From positions 1 through 8,298 of the forward strand of contig JAFGVF010000207.1 of assembly GCA_016938155.1 (NCBI GenBank): DNA of 8,298 bases, written 5' to 3'. Of the stretch, positions 5,449-8,298 are shown piece after piece. The translations under genes were made by a program, and so were the position numbers. The DNA is from Candidatus Cloacimonadota bacterium. GTDB taxonomy: Bacteria; Cloacimonadota; Cloacimonadia; Cloacimonadales; JAFGVF01. Every line of letters starts with the position of its first letter. The stretch's first letter is position 1. The notes under the pieces are model-generated. The model ran no database searches and had not been told where the DNA came from. It saw only the letters and a list, made by a program, of their open reading frames with translations.

Positions 5449-8154
5449 CTATTTCAGAAGTATCATTTTTCTTGTTTTTGTATAGGTTCCAGACTCCATT
5501 TTATAGAAATAAATACCAGTTGGAACTTTATTACCATTCTTGCCATCTCCGTTCCAGATTATTGTGTGATGACCCGGGTCGTATGTTTCATTTGTAACTG
5601 TATAGATATGCTGTCCGGTTATATTATAGATATCAATTTTAACATTTCCTTTCTCTTTAAGGCTAAAGGCAATTGTGGTTTCTGGATTGAAGGGATTCGG
5701 ATAGTTAGATTGTAATGAAGTGATTTCATTTGGTTCAATAATGTTCTCATCAACTGCATCATAATCGCTGTATATGAAAACATCATCCAGGCAGATATCA
5801 CCTTTATAGCCTTGACCATGAACTCCCCTGAAATCTATCGTAACAATTTGCCCCGAGTATTCTGTAAGCGGGATAACTGCACTTGTCCAGAAAGTTGAAC
5901 CGAATAACTGCTGATATTGGGCAATATTAGTTGCTATCAAGTCAATGTTAAGAACATCAATAAAGAGACTCGAGAAGTTCAAATCATCGCCTATCCAGTA
6001 CTTAAAAGACAATGCCGGATTCGGTGCATTGATTAGGTCTATCGGTGGTGAGTATAAGTGATTAGGGTAAGCTTCTGACAACCCGTCATCTATCCCGATA
6101 TAGAATCCACCATTTCCTGTGGCTTCCTGAGTTGCTCCGTGACCTCCAAATTCATTGTTAGCTAACTGCCATCCTTCAGTTTCGGGTTCTATCCTCCAAC
6201 CTAAGGGGATAGTTGAAAGATTAAATGTTTGAGGATATGGAAAATCTGATATAGTTACATCTGCACTTTCACCTGTCAAAACAATGGTATTGGTATTCCC
6301 GTTAGTATCGGAGATTGTAACAGTACCTGTAAAGGAACCGTCATGCATAGGGTTGAATTTTACCCAAATTTCTGAATTCTGTGTTGATACAAGAAATAGA
6401 GGATAATTGTTTAAATCAGTCAAAGTAAAATTTTCATTATCATCAATAACGATTGATGAAATTACCATTGGCTCTAAACCAATATTTTGAAAGGAGATTT
6501 TCAATGAATCTGAGACATAGTGAGTGTAAAGACTTCCGAAATCATAAGTCTGAGGATAATACCTTAGCTCAGCGTCTTCACTCATCTCTCCTCTATAGAA
6601 CTTCACATTTGGATACCAATTGCCCCTTCGGTCGGCTGCAGGCGGGTTAACCGGATCAATCGGATTTGTATATGCAGTTGAATAAATACATCTATCCTGC
6701 CAGAAAACTGAGCTGCAATAGAAGTCTTCTGAATCATTAGACGCACCTGGTTGATTCTCAGATACTGCAATAACAAGGTTATCTTCATTGTTGTAGATAA
6801 AAGGTGTATCAAGCGAAAATTCCAGCCAACCGTCAGCATTTACAACCGGATGCTCACCGTGATAAACTTCAATCATCTCAGTTATCGGTATCCAGTCATT
6901 TACACTTGTAAATCCATCTTTATCAGTATGTCCCATGTAAATAGTCCAATTGTTATTATTCACCAGTGTGCTGACTTGATTCAGTTGATAACAGAGATAG
7001 TTTATTTGGCAGTTTATAGTATTTATATCCTCTTGGTAATACAGTGATTGGCTATAGGAATAATTTGCATTTGGTTCAATTGGGACATGGGCATCCACTT
7101 CCAGGGAATCACCTATCTCAATAGCTGGTCCGTAAGACAAGGTCGTAAAGCGGAAGTAATCTACAGTTGGATTTTCTATTGAGGTATTTCTCGAAATGAT
7201 TTTCCAGAAGTAGGTGGTATTGGAGGATAGTCCTGGGGATAAATATTCTCCCTGACCTGAAGCCGGTGCACCTATTACCACTGGATTCACAGGTGGAAAA
7301 ACAACATCGAAGTAGAGGTCATAGGTCTGTGTGGTGTTGGCAAAATCCCAGCTCAAACTTATATTTGTGGGCACATTCTCCTCACCATTCTCAGGAGTTA
7401 CATTTGTTATGTGGAGTCCACCCGCATCATCTGTTGTAAAGCTCATATAGTTGTAATTAGGTACTGTAGTCAGATTATTATGACATACCACCGTCCAGTA
7501 ATAAGTTGTTAAGTTTTGAAAGGGTACACTCGGAGTGTAGCTTCCTGAAACTCCTGCAGAAGCACCGGTTACAACCTGTGTCGTCGGCGGATTGGTTGTC
7601 CCGATTAGAAGGTCATAAGAATCGGTAATCAAACCAAAATCCCAAGTCAATGTTACACCGGTACTAACCCTCGTTGCTCCATTGAATGGGCTTATATTTC
7701 TTATCAATCGCGGTGTACTTAAATTCGGCCATGGTTCATCAGCATCGATGTTCATGATGTAATCTCCGTTGGAGGATAAGTTACCTTCAATGCAAATGTA
7801 ATAAGTTATCCCCCCTTCGAGTGTTAACCCGTATAATGCTGATGTTAGCCATGACCCTGTATCTGAATCCGACCATAACAACACTCCTTCATCATTCAGA
7901 ATCCATAACTGAGTATCAAAAACAGAACCACTCAGGTCAATACTTACTCCGGTGATATCAATTACAGGGGTTATCTTATAAAAAGTATCGTTAGAGAGAT
8001 TCATCATGGTGTTTGTAAGATTAACTGTCGAACCCGTATCATAGTATGGAATGGATAAAATCGAAACTGCTGTAGTGATATTATCTCCTCCGACAGACAT
8101 AAGTAACTGAGTACTTAAAATAAGAAGCATTAGAATAATAGCATTCTTTCTCAT
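5449..8154 (-). CDS. Secreted multidomain fibronectin III-like / choice-of-anchor protein with T9SS type A-like sorting domain
   Basis: A 901-residue exported modular surface protein with no recognisable enzyme motif. Residues 1-22 form a signal peptide (MRKNAIILMLLILS...). Residues 23-137 resemble a PPC (pre-peptidase C-terminal) beta-domain ('FDTQLWILNDEGVLLW', 'YYICIEG', 'GDYIMNI'). Two tandem fibronectin III-like repeats follow at about 148-242 and 247-338, each with 'LTWDF/LSWDF', 'YDL', 'TTYYW/TTYFW' and 'FTT'. Residues 343-521 form a beta-rich domain ('WTIYMGHTDKDGF', 'GWLEFSLDTPF', 'NLVIAVSEN') of a kind I associate with secreted FCB-group proteins. Residues 529-629 are ASH/choice-of-anchor-D-like ('YDFGSLYTH', 'IWVKFNP', 'IVLTGES'). 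Residues 636-796 resemble a MAM/choice-of-anchor-J jelly roll ('LSFKYWIGDD', 'ICLDDVFIY'). Residues 811-901 are a canonical sorting domain ('NYPNPFNPETTI', 'VKIDIYNITGQ', 'VPTGIYFYKM', ending KMILLK). The ATG at 8154 has AAGGAGG 5 nt upstream. The stop is TAG and a terminator follows, so this is its own unit or the end of one. An adhesion or binding role is likely but inferred. Confidence 0.86.
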   Translation of the reverse strand: MRKNAIILMLLILSTQLLMSVGGDNITTAVSILSIPYYDTGSTVNLTNTMMNLSNDTFYKITPVIDITGVSIDLSGSVFDTQLWILNDEGVLLWSDSDTGSWLTSALYGLTLEGGITYYICIEGNLSSNGDYIMNIDADEPWPNLSTPRLIRNISPFNGATRVSTGVTLTWDFGLITDSYDLLIGTTNPPTTQVVTGASAGVSGSYTPSVPFQNLTTYYWTVVCHNNLTTVPNYNYMSFTTDDAGGLHITNVTPENGEENVPTNISLSWDFANTTQTYDLYFDVVFPPVNPVVIGAPASGQGEYLSPGLSSNTTYFWKIISRNTSIENPTVDYFRFTTLSYGPAIEIGDSLEVDAHVPIEPNANYSYSQSLYYQEDINTINCQINYLCYQLNQVSTLVNNNNWTIYMGHTDKDGFTSVNDWIPITEMIEVYHGEHPVVNADGWLEFSLDTPFIYNNEDNLVIAVSENQPGASNDSEDFYCSSVFWQDRCIYSTAYTNPIDPVNPPAADRRGNWYPNVKFYRGEMSEDAELRYYPQTYDFGSLYTHYVSDSLKISFQNIGLEPMVISSIVIDDNENFTLTDLNNYPLFLVSTQNSEIWVKFNPMHDGSFTGTVTISDTNGNTNTIVLTGESADVTISDFPYPQTFNLSTIPLGWRIEPETEGWQLANNEFGGHGATQEATGNGGFYIGIDDGLSEAYPNHLYSPPIDLINAPNPALSFKYWIGDDLNFSSLFIDVLNIDLIATNIAQYQQLFGSTFWTSAVIPLTEYSGQIVTIDFRGVHGQGYKGDICLDDVFIYSDYDAVDENIIEPNEITSLQSNYPNPFNPETTIAFSLKEKGNVKIDIYNITGQHIYTVTNETYDPGHHTIIWNGDGKNGNKVPTGIYFYKMESGTYTKTRKMILLK
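7141..7713 (-). repeat. Tandem pair of fibronectin III-like domain repeats within the 901-residue protein
   Basis: Residues about 148-242 and 247-338 align along their whole length. 'ISPFNGATRVSTGVTLTWDF' corresponds to 'VTPENGEENVPTNISLSWDF', 'SYDLLIGTTNPP' to 'TYDLYFDVVFPP', 'VVTGASAG' to 'VVIGAPASG', and 'LTTYYWTVVCHN' to 'NTTYFWKIISRN'; each unit ends in 'FTT'. This is an internal domain duplication. The nucleotide sequences have diverged, so it is not recent. Confidence 0.75.
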
Positions 8155-8159
8155 AAAAG

Positions 8160-8166
8160 CCTCCTT
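8160..8166 (-). promoter_or_regulatory. Strong Shine-Dalgarno of the 901-residue protein gene
   Basis: AAGGAGG lies 5 nt upstream of the ATG at 8154. It fixes the start at the signal peptide and shows a strong anti-SD match, which is uncommon in Bacteroidota proper and informative about the host lineage. Confidence 0.8.
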
Positions 8167-8192
8167 GGCTTATGATTTTTCATCATTGTATG

Positions 8193-8222
8193 ATTAAAGC
8201 TACATCTAATAAATGATAACAA
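8193..8222 (-). promoter_or_regulatory. Candidate promoter upstream of the 901-residue protein gene
   Basis: On the minus strand, TTGTTA (8222-8217, four of six matches) is followed after 18 nt by TTTAAT (8198-8193, five of six matches). This would give a leader of about 30 nt before the ATG at 8154. The region is AT-rich, so chance matches are easy to find. The -35 side touches the inverted repeat at 8209-8246. Confidence 0.3.
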
Positions 8223-8246
8223 CAACTCTTAGCAGTCATCATTTAT
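8209..8246. repeat. 9-bp perfect inverted repeat upstream of the 901-residue protein gene
   Basis: ATAAATGAT (8209-8217) and ATCATTTAT (8238-8246) are perfect reverse complements around a 20-nt spacer. No T-tract follows on either strand and the arms are AT-rich, so it does not look like a terminator. It overlaps the candidate -35 and could be a two-site operator for a dimeric regulator, but chance in AT-rich DNA is possible. No gene can be called in the remaining bases up to 8298. Confidence 0.4.
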
Positions 8247-8298
8247 AAGACACATTTAAAACTGACATTAATATGTTTCTTCCGCCAACCTATCAATA

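Noticed and set aside
5383..5715. Plus-strand 110-codon open frame opposite the C-terminus of the 901-residue protein
   Set aside because: It overlaps the terminator stem and the sorting domain on the other strand, has no ribosome site and has low-complexity hydrophobic composition typical of antisense frames.
8209..8298. Terminator or C-terminal tail of an upstream minus-strand gene at the window edge
   Set aside because: One minus-strand frame reads a short tail ending at a TAA near 8268, but about ten codons are too few to support a gene, and the inverted repeat has no T-tract.
1..8298. CRISPR array, tRNA, rRNA, insertion sequence or phage elements
   Set aside because: No regularly spaced repeats, cloverleaf-like sequences, transposase motifs or terminal inverted repeats were seen; nearly all bases belong to the four coding regions.

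Overview
All four genes in this window lie on the minus strand, and all encode secreted or outer-membrane proteins. Moderately AT-rich DNA, a PorV/PorQ-family barrel and type IX secretion (T9SS)-style C-terminal sorting domains ('YPNPFNP' / 'YPNPY') suggest a Gram-negative bacterium of the Fibrobacterota-Chlorobiota-Bacteroidota (FCB) group. Every gene has a clear Shine-Dalgarno sequence, which is unusual for Bacteroidota proper. That and the multidomain architecture make a relative such as Candidatus Cloacimonadota or an Ignavibacteria/Marinimicrobia-like lineage more likely. The phylum is an inference from style, not from a marker gene.

Reading in the direction of transcription (high to low coordinates): 8298-8155 is a non-coding upstream region with a 9-bp inverted repeat and a weak promoter candidate. 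8154-5449 encodes a 901-residue secreted modular protein: signal peptide, PPC-like domain, two fibronectin III-like repeats, a beta-rich domain, an ASH-like domain, a MAM/choice-of-anchor-J-like domain and a canonical sorting domain. An intrinsic terminator at 5401-5357 closes this unit. The rest of the 5448-5178 gap is AT-rich and probably carries the promoter of the next unit.

5177-1 is a tight three-gene operon with 11- and 13-nt gaps. It encodes (i) a 1045-residue M6-like (immune inhibitor A type) metallopeptidase homologue with a beta-propeller-like region and a sorting domain, (ii) a 299-residue PorV/PorQ-family outer-membrane barrel, and (iii) a subtilisin-family (S8) serine protease cut off by the window edge before its catalytic serine.

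The most notable point is that the M6-like protein has lost its zinc motif. The expected HExxH reads HQFGK, so the glutamate and the second histidine are both replaced while the surrounding family motifs are preserved. The operon therefore pairs an apparently dead metallopeptidase with a PorV-type shuttle and a subtilase whose visible catalytic residues are intact. A reasonable reading is a surface-protein export and display cassette in which PorV/PorQ helps export or anchor sorting-domain cargo, and the pseudo-peptidase binds rather than cleaves. That functional link is inferred from gene order only.
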